In this document: in pieces, positions 1-10,390 of the stretch | Numbering within the stretch: position 1 is the stretch's first letter | How the letters are laid out: every line of letters starts with the position of its first letter | NCBI GenBank assembly: GCA_020740775.1 | Contig: JAHEWK010000005.1 | Coordinates: forward strand, 3,410,001-3,474,000 | From: Ilyonectria destructans | Taxonomy: Eukaryota; Ascomycota; Sordariomycetes; Hypocreales; Nectriaceae | Reading direction: 5' to 3' | DNA length: 64,000 nt | Translations under genes and position numbers: made by a program | The notes under the pieces: model-generated | The model's input: only the letters and a program-made list of their open reading frames with translations | Told to the model about the DNA's origin: nothing | Databases searched by the model: none

Positions 1-480
1 TATTTTCTAAAGTATAAATTACTATTATAAATTATTAAAGTTAACTTTAAAGTAATATAATTAAGATATTAAAGTACTTAAAATTATTATTTAAAATATA
101 AGAATATTAAGGCAATAATAGGTTAATTATAGTAATTAAATAATAAGAAATATATAGAATATATTATTATACTGATAATATATTAAGTTTTTAGCAATAT
201 AATATAATATTAATTAATAGAGTATAGATTAATATAATATATACTACTTAGCAATATAATAATATTATAAAGAGGTATATATTACTAATATACATTTTAT
301 TTATATTAATAGTAACACTGAATAAATATATATTTAAATATACTGAAATACACAGAGAGTTTTTATCTATTAAGAATTAATATATTTTATATTAATATAT
401 TAATTCTATATCTATTAGCAGCTTAGGGCTTTATTATAGTAGGGGTATTAACTAAACTGCTCGATAGTATTATATACTGC
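1..480. other. AT-rich RIP-like edge
   Basis: This stretch is almost entirely A and T, with no open frame and no recognisable repeat boundary. Composition is like the large degraded block at 9.2-31.7 kb, so it is probably the end of another RIP-mutated transposon. GC content rises sharply at about 480-520. No gene seen. Confidence 0.6.
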
Positions 481-2100
481 TAAGCTATCCCTTAAAGTAC
501 CTCTTCCCAGACTGAAATTCTTCTTATATCTCAACTAGGGCGGCCTTACGGTATTTTAAGAGCTCGGCATCCTCGATATTATCGGGAAAACCGGTTTTGA
601 GAGCCCGCTGCGCAATGTGGTTCAGTGCATTCCTTCTGTTGCACAAAAGCTAAATGTTCTTAGAAATTGAAGCCTATGGTATCACGCCTATGCCAGCTCG
701 GACTTGGATTGCGATCTCATTACCAAATGCATCCTCGGCTGGTGCACCATATGGACAGTCGATTCTCAGCAACTGCATTTGCTGACCGTTGTATAGAGCG
801 ATCTTATATGACGGCTTTTGGGTCGGTGGTGGCGTCCTTATAGAGCTTGGCTTGAGCCAGGCTGGCACCTACAGTATCACCAAGCGCCTTAGTGAAGTCA
901 CCAATCTATTGGATATGTACAGATATATATAAGATGAAGGGATAAGATGGAATATTAAAGGGATGCCACTAATATATAGAAATTAATGGCACCTGTAGGA
1001 AGAGCTATTGCCCGAGTCTGTACTTGAACGGGGACTTTAAAAACTGAATCTCTACTATGTCTAGCATAGTTAATGTCTAGATAAAACCCATGGAGTTCCG
1101 TTCTACTTACCGTATAGATGCTAAACTACCCACATAATCTTTATGTCTCGGATAGCTTGAACTTCCCGAAATAACCTCTCTAAGAGATAGAGGCCGCCTG
1201 TAACCAGCTCCCCACGCCACCCTAGGTAGTCTAAGCAGTGTTTATCATAGTCCTCTCCAGCGAAGGGAGACAAAGCCTCAGGTATGTCGCATATAAGCAA
1301 CCGACTGCGTGGGTAAAGAGGGGTATAAAAGGTGGTGCGTGTACCAGAATCTTTCGAAGGATTGCTAACGCATACAAGCGTGAGCAGTAGTATACATCAA
1401 GAGCATAAAGGGTCGCGTAACATGACCTGTGATACCACCAGGCTCTTTGTAGTGGATGTCGACGGCTTTGACTGGTCGGATTTGGGTTCGCTCGATGTTG
1501 AAAAAGTTGTCCATGCCGTGATCAGCAAGGTCATCTAATAATGAGGTCTTTGTCTAAACCACAACAATAACTTCATTACCCTCGTCGACTTGAATGAAGG
1601 CACCTTTAGGAAGTGTGTAGTTCAGATACATCCGGGGAGTCAGGCCTGGCAGCGCTTGTATGCTTGGTTCATCATGGAAGGGTATGAAGTCCTGTGAAGG
1701 TGATGTCAGAATGATGTCTTGTCGAGTAAAAAGGAATGATCATGAAAAGTGGGTAGACGAGAGCGAACATGGCTGTCAGCTAGTTCCACAACAAAACATC
1801 ATGGTATGGTTCCTTCCACCGGATCTTCAGACGAAGTCCGGATTGCCGCAGCTGGAGAGAGAAGCACAATAATGGCTACTACTAACTTAAAGGGAGAACG
1901 TAGCCCGGTCGAAGCCTGCTCCACATCATCACGCTGTGGCCATCACTTCTTCACCCTTGAACACTTTGAAACAACTGATACGAGCCGTGGTAATCTATTT
2001 TTTGTAAAGTGCCACGCAAGACATCCTAGCGAGAGGCCCTGAAACTCTCGAACGGCTCAAAAAGACTTCCGCAGTCCACATCAAGCCATGACAACTGAGA
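481..2100. other. Gene-poor, decayed sequence of mixed composition
   Basis: Mixed GC sequence with only short open frames (none above about 100 codons) and no recognisable domain. A 64-codon frame on the minus strand at 674-868 and a 68-codon frame on the plus strand at 1332-1538 look mildly protein-like but match no family I know. The stretch most likely holds remnants of old genes. No RNA gene or transposon boundary was recognised. Confidence 0.4.
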
Positions 2101-2110
2101 TGGCAGAGAA

Positions 2111-2760
2111 TCACAAAACCGATCTTGAGGCTTCTAAATATTGCCTAGGCATTAGAACGTCTCCGAATCCCTTACTAATAATCCTCTCAATAACTTTCTG
2201 ACAACTACTAGAGCATGTATCCGTGCCAGAGTTGTTAATCGTATCGAGAACCTTCCAAGCTGTATGGAGTGGGAGAGCCGCTGAAGCAATTCCGTACAGT
2301 TTCATCTCATCCTGCGTCAAGAACTCGACGCTCTGCAGGATCCGGACTGATTCTTGGATGATCTTCTGGGAGATATATGCGCTTTCCGGGGCTTGACCAT
2401 CCACCTCTATCCCTTGTTCCATCAAGCCGGGGAACTCTGCTCTCAACTGTCTAATCTGAGTGGCACATATAATCCAGAAAGCCTAGAGATGGGTAAGGCA
2501 ATTAGCTACTGTGGTATTCGAGAACTAGAGATGGGTTTGGCTATCTGTTCTTAATACTGGCTACTATAGAGGACCTCCAGAGGAAACTTGGGTCGACCGA
2601 TACCATCGCGAAAGGCGATCGAGTATTTCGACGAATTTAAAAAGAGCTTCATGGGCCACAGGATATGCGCTAGCGGGGTTAAGTTTGGAACTGTCGAGCT
2701 TCTCCAGAATTAAAGGGATCTCAATAGCCTCATTTATGAGAGCCTGCAGAGGCACTGCAG
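2111..2760 (-). pseudogene. Remnant of a fungal Zn2Cys6-type transcription factor, C-terminal part
   Basis: Two minus-strand frames (2564-2755 and 2111-2446) read as consecutive pieces of the C-terminal half of a fungal regulator. The first has the helical pattern ending in LDRLSRWYRS. The second has the late region with AALPLHTAWKVLD and a final ISKGFGDVL-like helix, as seen near the end of many fungal-specific transcription factors. No zinc cluster and no continuous frame are present, and the upstream sequence is AT-enriched and decayed. I read it as a truncated pseudogene. Family assignment is by pattern and is moderate only; an unusual intron between the two pieces could also explain the frame change. 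Confidence 0.45.
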
Positions 2761-4318
2761 GGATGAGGCGGAACAGCTTAATTTTCTATTTGTCTGTCGC
2801 AAGGAAAGTTAATATATAGGTATTGAATGCATTAAGAATCTATTGAGTTAGTCTAATGGGTATATCAGGCAGGGGTCTTAGGGTATATATAAGAATCGGT
2901 TGAATCTAACGAAGAGTTTATAAGGAACCCCAGACGTATAGAAATTGGAGCAATAAAGCTGAATTAGGTTACTGATACCCCTTGCGTAGACTATAGAGCT
3001 GGTGTTGGAGGTGGGTAGCAACTTCTATGGAAAATGCATTAGCCTAAATGAGAATGGAGTTTGGGCATTAGTAAGATACAACCTCTAACAAGAAAAGACA
3101 CATAACGGCTGCGGCTAACTCATCAGAATGCGAGACCCTGGTACGACATAGGGCTCTTTATAGAGTGGTAAGTGCTGAACAATTTGATTCTAAGGCATCA
3201 GATATTGGCGCCCAACCGTCGCAGCCTCTTGCTGCAATAGAAACCCCAAGGGCTCTGATGGCCGGAGGGAGAAGGTTACTTTCTCCTCTGCCAATCAGTT
3301 CCGGGAACACTTCTATCTAGGAGCCACATATTCGAGACTGCGATACCTTTGGATCGTCTGAGAGGAGAGGTAGCTCGCTTGCGGGGGCGAAATTCTGGAC
3401 GCAAAATAAAATAACATCACGCAGCGGCCAGTCTATTGCACGGGCAGGAGCTATACCTGGGGTAAGGGCGCGTTGCTCGGTAGGATCGGCATGTTACTTG
3501 AGCTTCTCCCGCTTAGTCTTTAAATTCTGACGATCATCCCGCTTTGCAGTGGGCAGGTGTAATACCAAAGGAGGGCGGAAGATCAAATTGGCCTGGTTTC
3601 CTGGGCACTTACACCCCCAAAGGAAGCATTGGGAACAAGCGGGTCGCTTTCCATCACACTGCGAAAGAAGTTAGTCCGTAAATGAAGGATAGGCTTGTTA
3701 GGAACGGCACGTCAAGCGCCTACTTACACCCAACTTCCGTGACCTGCATGTGCTGCACACCGTTGCTTTACGAATCTTCATTTTCTCAGCATCCAGACAG
3801 TCGTGGATGGTGTACGTTGATGCGTCGAATGCGAGGTGGGAGCCGTTGCAGGTTTATGCTTGGCGGATTATGAGTCCAAATAAGCTTTAGTCTCTGCGGG
3901 GCCCACATGACTGCCACATGTCTCCACGATCATGGCTAAAAGCTTGTTCGAATCTTCTGGTGTCTGAAAACTCGCTCAATCGTAGTCGTTCCGTCCTTAG
4001 CGTTGCCCACCCAGCGTCGCTAGCAGACTGCATCCTCACCGCTAGATTTATAATCGACGGACAACCGCCAACATGTGCCGTCGATTCGGCGACTGACGTG
4101 AAGCCAAACACCTGCCAAGTCCGAAAGACGGATATGTCCGTGTCCCTCGGGATCACCGAGCCCGAATGGGTAGCACACTGGACACTGCCCCAGCTATTGT
4201 AGTGCAGAGCGCCTCCGGGGGTCGATATCTCCGGCTCCAAGGTATAAGAAGCCTCTCGTGGCGGCTTCTCATCGAAAACCTCCCGTCACACAACTCTCTC
4301 TTTAACCAGTGGCCCAGC
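2761..4318. other. Intergenic, no supported gene
   Basis: About 1.5 kb. The first part (2761-3100) is AT-enriched and the remainder is of ordinary composition. Overlapping frames of 94-117 codons on both strands at 3887-4240 have no recognisable domain and overlap one another, which is typical of non-coding GC-rich sequence. The last 150 bases are the likely 5' leader of the DUF924 gene. Confidence 0.45.
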
Positions 4319-5089
4319 ATGACAGACTCGTTACCGAAGCAGGATCGACTACACCAAGTGCTTAATGACAAAACACTAGACGCTGTTCGCAGTTTCTGGT
4401 TTCGGCACATACCCAATGACGACCACATTATTGTCCCAGATAAAGAGGAAGCACTTGTTTGGTTCTCGCAAAATGACGACTATGATCAAGACTGCGCGTA
4501 AGATACACAGGCCCGTTCTCATCAGGATGGATCGCTCACTTCCTACAGTGCCACCTTCGGCGATATTCTTGGTGTATTGAAGTCAATTGATGCGAGCGTG
4601 GCAGATATTCTCGCTGCCGCAAACCCCAATAGCGCTCTTGATTGGATGAGTCTCGTTATACTCTTGGATCAGATTCCTCGTAATTGCTTCCGGGGTCCCA
4701 AAGCAGGAGTCGCATATGGCTTCTTCGATCCACTGGCGTTTGAGGTCGCAACCCGAGCCATAAAAGCCGGCATCCCGGAGCAGCCCGAGGTTCGATACGG
4801 ACAAGCCTATAGGTTTTGGTTCTACATGCCACTTGAGCATTCAGAAAAGCTCGAGGTTCAAGAGCAGCTTGTCCAAGAACATGATAAATTGTTTTCTGAC
4901 GCACACAAACTCATGCATGGGTTGGCTGAGGACGAGGATGCGGTGGCTGGCTGTCGCGAGGTAATGCTGCAAAGACAAGAACAGCTCGATATTTGGGAGT
5001 CGACGCTGCGAGGGATCGCTAAACAACACATAGACACAATCAAGGAGCACGGACGGTACCCTCATCGCGATGAGGCGTTGGGGCGTTAA
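4319..5089 (+). CDS. DUF924 family protein
   Basis: Two exons, 4319-4497 and 4549-5089, encode 239 residues. The intron (4498-4548, 51 bases, GTAAGA donor, CTCAC branch point, CAG acceptor) removes an in-frame TAA and keeps the frame, restoring the conserved run from VRSFWF through DYDQDC into the second exon. The hallmark motifs are SLVILLDQIPRNCFRG, where the family has LLDQFPRN, and FYMPLEHSEKLEVQEQ, where it has MPLEHSE. DUF924 proteins are small helical, TPR-like soluble proteins of about 200-240 residues with no established biochemical role, so the length fits. The start is the ATG just before TDSLPK. Upstream in-frame codons look non-coding. It stands alone and nothing ties it to the cluster further right. 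Confidence 0.85.
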
Positions 5090-5639
5090 TGAGCAGATGA
5101 GTTGGTAAAACAGGTTGTTAGATCGAATGAAATCCGCGTGGCGTGCGCGTCTACTCGTTTGTATTGCTTTGGAAGTTGGGATGCATACACTTAAGCCGTA
5201 TGCACTCAGCTCGGAATCGTCGTCTCGTAAGCTTAGCCTTTTAGAAGACCATCAACAGTCTCATATCGTTTAGCTATTGCGAGGGAGGTTTTCACGCACG
5301 AAGCCGTGTAATCGATCCCTTGGACTAACCAATTCTTGATTCAGGAGCCCACAACTGTCAAATATCTCATTTTCGGGTTACAGATGCGGTGGTGTGGTTA
5401 TTTACTGTAGGTGACGAACGAAGCATCACCTTTGATCTCATGATTGTCAACAACTTCTTGGGACGCAGCATCAATCCATCACTGGTATAATTACCTGAAT
5501 GTCTACAGGCTAATCATAAAAACAGTGAGCAGTCCATATTACTCACAAGAGAGTCTTGGAATCGCCCCGTGTCCTTTCTCAGCTAGCGAGTTATCCATCC
5601 ATACACTTAGGAAACCAGTCCTGAATCCAGCCAGTTGAG
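5090..5639. other. Intergenic region between convergent genes
   Basis: Between the stop of the DUF924 gene and the stop of the minus-strand TPR gene. Only short frames without recognisable domains. It should contain both 3' untranslated regions; no specific terminator can be assigned. Confidence 0.4.
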
Positions 5640-7349
5640 CTAGCCAGCCTTGTCTGAGCAACCTTCCAAGCCAAAACACGAGATTTTTTTGACCGCCGAG
5701 AGTCGGCAGAAACACGACACTCCCACCGCAACATCGGCAGCAGCTACGGCAATGTCGTGTTGGAAGCGAATCTTTCGTGCCTCGCCATGCCGGCCGAGCA
5801 GCGTATAGCACTCATAGAGCCCGCTCAACGCCCAAACATTATTGATACGGGCTTTGCGACGGGGAAGCTCGTCACTCAACCCCAGATCTTGCTCATACAT
5901 CTTCATTGCTTCTTTGACCTGACCCTGCTCGAGCGACAGTGCGCCCAATGCGTGACGAACCGGTTGCATCCAAACAGGCGGGTCCGCGTAGGGAAGGTCA
6001 TCCTCCAACTCAACGCCTTCGCGAAGAAGAGCAAAAGCCTTCTCGTAGTTAGCCTTACGATACTCAAGTTCGCCTTCTAGCATCCGCGATGCAACCTTTA
6101 GAACCGTTTCTGCTGCGCAAGCAATTCCCCAAGTGCGATCTGCTGGTACTCCACGGCGAGCGGTTTCAAACTCAACCTGAGCTACATCGGCCTCTTTTAT
6201 CCGCCCAAGAACTGCCAGAGCTATGCCCCGACCGTATCGAATCATCGCCGTCGTGATGCTGAAGAGTTGCTGATCTTGCGGGATCCTAAGTTCGAGCAAA
6301 TCCTCCCAGCGGCCGAATCGAATAAGCACATGGACAATCAATCCTACTTGAAACTCGGCCCAGTTCACCATTGGCGGAGATTTGATTGAAAGGAACTCTG
6401 GCGGGAGAATATCCGGCATACGTTTTGCGACAGACAAAGCATCCTGGAATCGGCCCGCCATCATGGCAGCATACACAAGTACGTGCATGTTGTGGCTCCT
6501 GTACGCAGTATATAGAACGGAGCTCTTCTCGCGAGCGAAGTAGATGTCATCCGAGATTATGGCATCGCGATTTGACTCAATCGCGCGACGCCAGTCACCA
6601 CAAGCGACATCAATATGCGTTGCCATATGCTGCATATGGGAACCGTCGGGAACGAGACGGCGCAGTCGGTCAGCAGCAGGTAAGGCTTTCTCGGGAAATG
6701 GAGCCATCTCGACCATATGGATATAAAGGTGACAGAAGGCGGGATGATCGCGGCCAGCCTTTGCTAGGCGAGTCTCGAGGATATCCAAGGCTTCAAGGGT
6801 GATTGGCCCGGTTGGCTTGCCAGTTGTAAGGTCCCAAAGCCCACGAGGACGAATACACATCAAGGCTTCGACAAATAAGATGGCGACATCTGCGTCGTCG
6901 CCAAACTCCTTGTATACCAAGCGCATCGCGGCGGCATAGGCATGATCTAATGACCCCAAATCCCCCGGGACCTCTGCCGTCGACGGAAACCGATTGGAGA
7001 GGGCCTCGATCAGCGCTCGCTCAACTGGGCGGATGTTTTGTGCTTTCTGGCCATGTGCCAGAGCGTTGGTAGCCTCCTTGACAGTGTTGTCTCGGTCATC
7101 TTTATCGTAACGGATCCAGGCCTTGTTGTAGTTGGGGCCGATGGCGTAGGCGGCTCCCCAGTACGCCATGGCACATTCTGGATCATGTTTGATAGCCCGC
7201 TGGAAACACCTAAGAGCTTCTTCATGGTTGAAGGAAAAAGCCCACAGGAGGCCTCGGTTGAACCATGTCTGTGCCTCAGACGAGGTGGTGGCTACTTTGT
7301 GTTGATAGTGGCCTAGGTTGTAATACTGATCACTGCTTGTCGATTCCAT
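5640..7349 (-). CDS. Tetratricopeptide-repeat (TPR) domain protein
   Basis: A single uninterrupted frame of 569 residues. Near residues 25-70 it has the TPR-like helical pair WFNRGLLWAFSFNHEEALRC-F, followed by AIKHDPECAMAYWGAAYAIGPNYN. Further TPR-like helices lie around residues 150-200 (LDILETRLAK), in the centre, and at residues 480-540 (ALGALSLEQGQVKEAMKMYEQDL, ALSGLYECYTLLGRHGEA). Near the C-terminus is SCFCRL, the cysteine signature found in related fungal and bacterial TPR proteins. The family is cytosolic and probably mediates protein-protein contacts; no enzyme motif is visible. The ATG at 7349 is immediately followed by the family-typical YNLGHY start. The extra residues after SCFCRL could be a run-on or an unspliced tail. 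Confidence 0.85.
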   Translation of the reverse strand: MESTSSDQYYNLGHYQHKVATTSSEAQTWFNRGLLWAFSFNHEEALRCFQRAIKHDPECAMAYWGAAYAIGPNYNKAWIRYDKDDRDNTVKEATNALAHGQKAQNIRPVERALIEALSNRFPSTAEVPGDLGSLDHAYAAAMRLVYKEFGDDADVAILFVEALMCIRPRGLWDLTTGKPTGPITLEALDILETRLAKAGRDHPAFCHLYIHMVEMAPFPEKALPAADRLRRLVPDGSHMQHMATHIDVACGDWRRAIESNRDAIISDDIYFAREKSSVLYTAYRSHNMHVLVYAAMMAGRFQDALSVAKRMPDILPPEFLSIKSPPMVNWAEFQVGLIVHVLIRFGRWEDLLELRIPQDQQLFSITTAMIRYGRGIALAVLGRIKEADVAQVEFETARRGVPADRTWGIACAAETVLKVASRMLEGELEYRKANYEKAFALLREGVELEDDLPYADPPVWMQPVRHALGALSLEQGQVKEAMKMYEQDLGLSDELPRRKARINNVWALSGLYECYTLLGRHGEARKIRFQHDIAVAAADVAVGVSCFCRLSAVKKISCFGLEGCSDKAG

Positions 7350-8051
7350 TGCTTTTCTATTTGTAATTGTGAGTTCTTGGTAACACAGGGAAGATCAAGC
7401 TGGGTTCTTACGATATTTCTGCCGATATTGACCGATGTTTTCGAATTGGATCTGTCTATAGAACCCAATGACCGTGGAAGTTGAGCATCTAGGGACTGCA
7501 AAGATTTATCCAACAGAGAGAAGAGCTGGTCGATGCCGACATGATATTGTCTCCTTGGGTTGTTCTACCCGCAGATCATGGATTATCAGATGTCTGCGCG
7601 CACCAATCGGAATGCAGGGGCTAGACATGCCCGCTCGGACAGTTTTTCAACCGCATCGGTCAAATTTGTCACAAACCCGATACCAACGCGAGACCTTAGC
7701 ACACGGATCGTCGGGACTTCCGAGATGGAGCTGCGTCTTCCGTCTCACCGCATTACTTGTGCATAGCCCCAAGAGTTCTGGACTCTGAAGACAGTAATAA
7801 ATTAAGCCTACTACGTAGTCTTCGTAATCAAGACCCACGTAATATGCTTTCTATAACGCTGAATAATGCTTAGCAATTCAGCATGACAGCAGCTTCACTT
7901 CAACAGCCCTGAAGGAAGGGCAGATTTACAGTTACAAATACCATGGAACCCTGACACTGCAGACAAACATCATCACTCCTACTACTACAATCCTGTACAA
8001 TACTCGCCATCACTACCTCGACATTTACACCATCATTCTATTTGTTGCATC
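7350..8051. promoter_or_regulatory. Divergent intergenic region between TPR and NmrA-like genes
   Basis: About 700 bases holding the promoters of two divergently transcribed genes. Only short, unrecognised frames occur. A CGG-N12-CCG arrangement near 7636-7653 has the wrong spacing and core for the cluster operator described further right, so this gene pair is not assigned to that regulon. The 70 bases before the ATG at 8052 are C/T-rich, common in highly expressed fungal leaders. Confidence 0.4.
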
Positions 8052-9026
8052 ATGGTGCATAAGATTAAGAACGTTGCTCTTGCGGGGGTGGGTATTGTCC
8101 ATCCTTTTCTCGTCTATCTCATAGAGTGGGCTAATCTGTCTTAGGCCAACGGCAACCTGGGGTCTTGCATCTTACAAGCTTTGGTTCAGAAAGGTTGCTT
8201 TAGTGTGACTCTCCTTGCTCGGAAAGAAATCAGCGACTTGCCCACTGGCGTCACTGTCAAGGTGGTCGACTTTGAATCTGACTCGGCTTTGGCAGAAGCC
8301 CTTAAGGGTCAGGATGCACTTATTGATGCGACCTCTGTCCCTGATCCCAGCGTGTCGATTCGGATGATGGATGCCGCCGTCGCAGCTGGTGTTCATCGCA
8401 TGATACCTGCCGAGTTTAGCTCGGACCCAATGAACTCGAAGTCACGAGCCCTTCCCCCCTTTCAAGGAAAAACGAAGGCCTTCGAGCATATCCAGAAGCT
8501 TGCAAGGGACAACAAGATTACCTGGACGGCCATCTCCAACCATGCGTTCCTTGATTGGGGTCTTCGAATGTCATTTGTTGGAATTGATCTTGCCAACAGG
8601 AAGATTGACTATCTTAACAACGGGAACATGGTGGTTCCTTGGACAACTCTTGCGTCTGTGGGCATTGCTGTCGCAAACGCTCTTTCGAAGTCGGAGGAAA
8701 CCAAGAACCGAGTTTGTTCCATCTGCAATATCCAGAAGTCTCAGAGAGAGCTTGCGGGCCTCGCCAAGCAGGCTTTGGGCGAGGAAGGTTGGCAGACACA
8801 GGAGCGGAATATGAACGATGCGTTTGACAAGGCCATGTCTCAGGTGCAGGCTGGTCAAGTAAACTGGCAGGTCATTGGTGACATCATCCGATATTCCATC
8901 TCCACGCCGGGTTACATTCAGAAGCTTGAAAAGACCGACAATGAGCTGTTGGGCGTCCAGGCTATGAGCGACGAGGAAGTTAAGGGACTAGTGAAGGAAA
9001 TTGCGGGGGAGATGAAGGCCGCTTAG
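8052..9026 (+). CDS. NmrA-like / isoflavone-reductase-like NAD(P)-binding protein
   Basis: Exons 8052-8087 and 8145-9026 encode 305 residues. The 57-base intron (GTGGGT donor, CTAAT branch, TAG acceptor) joins VALAG to ANGNLGS, creating the dinucleotide-binding motif GANGNLG that defines the atypical SDR/NmrA family. Conserved downstream pieces are the acidic end of beta-2 (VVDFESDSAL), LIDATSVPD, and IPAEFSSDP, equivalent to the PSEFG motif of plant isoflavone reductases. The length of about 300 residues is typical. Members are cytosolic NADPH-dependent reductases or redox sensors; the substrate cannot be told from sequence. It ends only about 220 bp before the degraded repeat block, yet its own codons show no nonsense mutations. 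Confidence 0.88.
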
Positions 9027-9247
9027 TCTGACACAAGAGGCCAGGGGTCACCACCCCACCTAACGCTAGCCCGTTATGGTAGTTTTTTTCGCCAAGCCTT
9101 TAGTGTCCCACAATCTAGGCCGCTCCACCACAAAGTGGGCGTCAGCCTCACTTGTTATACTTAGTTAGGAATGTAAGATTTTAGGCGAGCAGTACCCGTA
9201 CGGCTAGGCGTGTAATAAAGATCCGTTATATAATCACCTAAATTTAC

Positions 9248-9492
9248 AGCGCTATAGCGCCTATAACACTCTAAGCTTCTAGCAGCTACAGCGCCTGCAG
9301 CGCTCTAAGCTTTTAGTAGGTACAGTGCCTATAGCGCCCTAAGCTTCCAGCAGCTATAGTATCTGTAGCGCTTTAAGCTTCTAGCAGCTAGAGTGCCTGT
9401 AGTGCCCTAAGCTTCTAATAGCTGTAATATCTATAGTATTTTAAGCTTTTAGTAGCTATAATATCTATAGTATTTTAATTTATTAATAGCTA
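9248..9492. repeat. 34-bp minisatellite, about seven units, with graded AT mutation
   Basis: The word CTAAGCTT (or TTTAAGCTT) recurs at 9271, 9305, 9339, 9373, 9407 and 9441, with a decayed copy at 9475: an exact 34-base period. A typical unit is an AAGCTT core, then CTAGCAGCTACAGCGCC, then TGCAGCGCT. The first three or four units are GC-rich. The last ones read TAATATCTATAGTATT, that is the same unit with C-to-T and G-to-A changes. Mutation load thus rises steadily toward the transposon block, as expected for RIP spreading inward from repeats or for edge protection. Confidence 0.9.
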
Positions 9493-9498
9493 TAATAT

Positions 9499-9887
9499 TT
9501 ATTTGGTTTTTTTAGCTCTATTTAATATTATTAGAGAGATTAAAGCTATATAGTATTCTTAAATAGTAGAGATAAATAGTAAGTACTATATCCAGTACCA
9601 GTAGATATAGTAGCTGAATAATAAGGTTATTATATATTAATCTTTATTTTAAGTTTTAATTTAACTCTTCTAACTTTAATTCTATTATCTATAGATAGTA
9701 AAATTAAAGTTAGAAAAGTTAAATTAAAATTTAAGGTAAAAACTAATATATAATAACCTTATTATTTAGCTACTATATCTATTAGTATTAGATATAATAT
9801 TTACTATTTATCTTTACTATTTAGGAATACTATATAGCTTTAATCTATCTAATAATATTAAGTAAAGCTAAAGAAACTAAATAAATA
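9499..9887. repeat. Near-perfect 389-bp palindrome: two short interspersed repeats head to head
   Basis: The sequence from about 9499 to 9693 is the reverse complement of 9694-9887, apart mainly from transitions. Its outer ends are TTTGGTTTTTTTAGCTCT on the left and AAAGCTAAAGAAACTAAAT on the right. Its centre is ATCTATAGAT near 9693. Each arm corresponds to the repeat that occurs alone at 28670-28812 and, in reverse orientation, at about 29750-29905. It may be a fold-back element or two insertions of one SINE-like element; the sequence alone does not decide. Confidence 0.8.
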
Positions 9888-9957
9888 AGCTATTTTAATT
9901 ATATTTTATTATATATTAATATATAAAAAAAGAATTTACTATATAAGAGAAATTTTA

Positions 9958-10390
9958 TATTACAGCCTAGGTTAAAATTAGGCAGTTATAACTAGTAGAA
10001 TTATAATAATACCTACTTTTTTATATTACCTTATATAATTAAAACTCTACTATTAGTAATTACTATTAATCTATAATAAATTACTATTAATTCAGAATAG
10101 ATTATTAGTAATCCCAATACTTATACTTCTAATTACCCCAGATATATCAGTATATAGATATATATTTATTAGTATTTTTCTAGACCTTTAGCTTTTAATA
10201 TAACTTAGTTACCTTATTTATCTTAACTTACTATATATTATTATACTTAACTATTACTAGATATAATATTTACCCAGTAAGTAATATCTTAATCTATCTG
10301 CTAATATAAACCTACAGTTTATTTATTAGTAACCTACCTTTTATCTACTCTATACTATATATATAGTAAATTTAAGATACAACTGTTATA
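9958..10390 (+). repeat. 5' LTR of element A
   Basis: 433 bp, paired with the copy at 18074-18506. Its 3' portion of about 240 bp (from AGTATATAGATA near 10149) also aligns with the LTRs of element B. Its first 190 bp do not, indicating different U3-like halves. Confidence 0.88.

Noticed and set aside
3887..4240. Minus-strand frame of 117 codons before the DUF924 gene
   Set aside because: Overlaps a plus-strand frame of similar size, shows no motif, and includes the DUF924 leader.
7636..7653. CGG-N12-CCG upstream of the NmrA-like gene
   Set aside because: Spacing is 12, not 9, and the core does not match the operator consensus; likely chance.
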